DNA of 12,656 bases from Clostridiales bacterium (GTDB taxonomy: Bacteria > Bacillota > Clostridia > Lachnospirales > Lachnospiraceae). The stretch lies in contig QAKV01000013.1 of the NCBI GenBank assembly GCA_003343625.1, positions 1-12,656 of the forward strand, written 5' to 3'. Below are positions 11,695 through 12,656 of this stretch, one piece after another. Position numbers and translations under genes: made by a program. The notes under the pieces were generated by a model that had not been told where the DNA came from, did not search any database, and saw only the letters and a list, made by a program, of their open reading frames with translations. Position 1 is the stretch's first letter, and each line of letters begins with the position of its first letter.

Positions 11695-12656
11695 TACGCA
11701 TTCGCCCCGCTCAGTGCGTACTCGCGCTTCAGATCTTTATCCGCTTTCAGGCACAGGTAAACCAGCACAGCAACAAAAGCACCCACTGCAATCAGACCGG
11801 GAACAAAACCCGCGCCAACCGAGCCGGTGGTAACCAGGGTTCCAATCTGATAGACCAGATAGCCGACTGTATAACCAGTGCCCATCTGGAGACCAATTCC
11901 AGCCCACAGCCACTTGGCACTCTTCATCTCGCTGTTCATAGCACCGATGGCAGCAAAGCACGGAGGAGTATAGAGGTTGAACATCAGATAGGCCAGAGCA
12001 GCCACCTTGGTAATGGCGATGACACCCGCCACCTCAGCGCCGGCGCCTTCCATCATTTCCAGCGCATCGGTGTCAATGAGGTTCTCAAGACCCACAAAGC
12101 AGACAGCCAGAGTACCCACCACGTTTTCCTTGGCGATGAAGCCGGTGACAGCGGCGGCGGCCAGCTGCCAGCTGAGGACGCCAACAATGGGAATCAGCAG
12201 ATAGGCAAAGGGGTGGGCAATGGAGGCCAAAATAGAGCTATCGGCAGTTTCGGCCACAGCAAAACTCCAGTTGAAGGTCTGCATGATCTGCACAGCGGTG
12301 TTGCACAGCAGAATGATGGTGGCGGCCTTTACGATGTAGGCCCAGCCCCGGGCACACATAGCTTTCAGGGCAAAGAGCAGAGAGGGAACTTTATACTCGG
12401 GCAGCTCGATGATGAAGAAAGACTTGCGGTTCTTGTAACCGGCAATTTTGTTGACCAGCAGAGCACCCAGGAAAATCAGAACGATGCCGGTGAAGTACAT
12501 GGTAAAACTCACCCAGCCCGCATCGTCAAAGAATGCGCCGGCAAAAAGGGCGATCACGGGAATTTTGGCGCCGCAGGGCATGAAAGGAGTCAGCATAGCA
12601 GTAGCACGGCGCTCACGCTCGTTGCGGATGGTACGGCTGGCCATAACGCCGGGGAT
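11694..12656 (-). CDS. feoB: FeoB ferrous iron transporter, C-terminal part
   Basis: The frame runs off the right edge of the window; 321 codons are visible, starting IPGVMASRTIRNERERRATA. This is the membrane half of FeoB: the gate motif PFMPCGAKIPVI with its conserved Cys, several hydrophobic helices, a second gate region (SWQLAAAAVTGFIAKENVVG) and the C-terminal helices ending in a basic tail. FeoB moves Fe(II) into the cytoplasm, powered or regulated by its N-terminal GTPase domain, which is outside the window, as would be FeoA. Its codons end mostly in G or C, unlike the more A+T-rich regulator genes to the left, so the two parts may have different histories. The stop overlaps the small Cys-rich gene by one base. 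Confidence 0.95.
   Translation of the reverse strand: MPGVMASRTIRNERERRATAMLTPFMPCGAKIPVIALFAGAFFDDAGWVSFTMYFTGIVLIFLGALLVNKIAGYKNRKSFFIIELPEYKVPSLLFALKAMCARGWAYIVKAATIILLCNTAVQIMQTFNWSFAVAETADSSILASIAHPFAYLLIPIVGVLSWQLAAAAVTGFIAKENVVGTLAVCFVGLENLIDTDALEMMEGAGAEVAGVIAITKVAALAYLMFNLYTPPCFAAIGAMNSEMKSAKWLWAGIGLQMGTGYTVGYLVYQIGTLVTTGSVGAGFVPGLIAVGAFVAVLVYLCLKADKDLKREYALSGANA

Overview
The window looks like gut-type Clostridia (Oscillospiraceae/Ruminococcaceae-like Firmicutes). The evidence is strong AGGAGG-type ribosome binding sites, GTG/TTG starts on several genes, and families typical of that group: the large serine recombinase type, Cys-rich KTR protein, DUF6110/DUF6219-like small proteins, and FeoB with its small Cys-rich partner. 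This assignment is inference from gene content and family recall; no marker gene is present.

Layout, left to right. (1) 1-276 is probably host chromosome: two or three terminator hairpins and the 3' part of a tRNA-Lys(CUU) gene whose 5' half is missing. (2) From about 277 the sequence appears to be an integrated mobile element. A large serine recombinase (327-2057, minus) sits directly beside the broken tRNA, as expected for the integrase at an attachment junction. (3) 2307-3064 holds a small XRE repressor and a SLOG/DUF1273-like protein, divergently transcribed from overlapping promoters around a perfect 13-bp inverted repeat. (4) 3061-6418 (minus) holds an HTH regulator, a 480-base stretch with hairpins and only tiny doubtful frames, a DinG/XPD-type helicase, a small serine-recombinase-like catalytic domain and a 63-residue protein. 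A strong terminator is embedded in the last codons of the helicase gene. (5) 6626-6988 (plus) is another XRE regulator, closed by a 16-bp-stem terminator. (6) 7052-12656 (minus) is a metal, probably iron, module. In transcription order it holds feoB (C-terminal part, running off the right edge), a FeoB-associated Cys-rich membrane peptide, a terminator, a DtxR-type metalloregulator behind a promoter with two palindromic operators, an AraC regulator, then a second promoter driving a 26-residue membrane peptide, DUF6110, a P1B-like ATPase with an unusual membrane metal site, and a Cys-rich KTR protein.

Working together: the recombinases, helicase and XRE/SLOG genes look like the maintenance and mobility part of an integrative element. 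The right half pairs ferrous iron import (FeoB) with a P-type ATPase that may export or compartmentalise a transition metal, under a DtxR-family sensor whose ligand residues mix the MntR and DtxR patterns. The other element end, with the tRNA 5' half, is not in the window, so whether the iron module lies inside the element is inferred. Most worth attention are the DUF6219-like/DUF6110/P-ATPase cluster with its hybrid regulator, the XRE-SLOG pair with its operator, and the terminator inside the helicase coding sequence.
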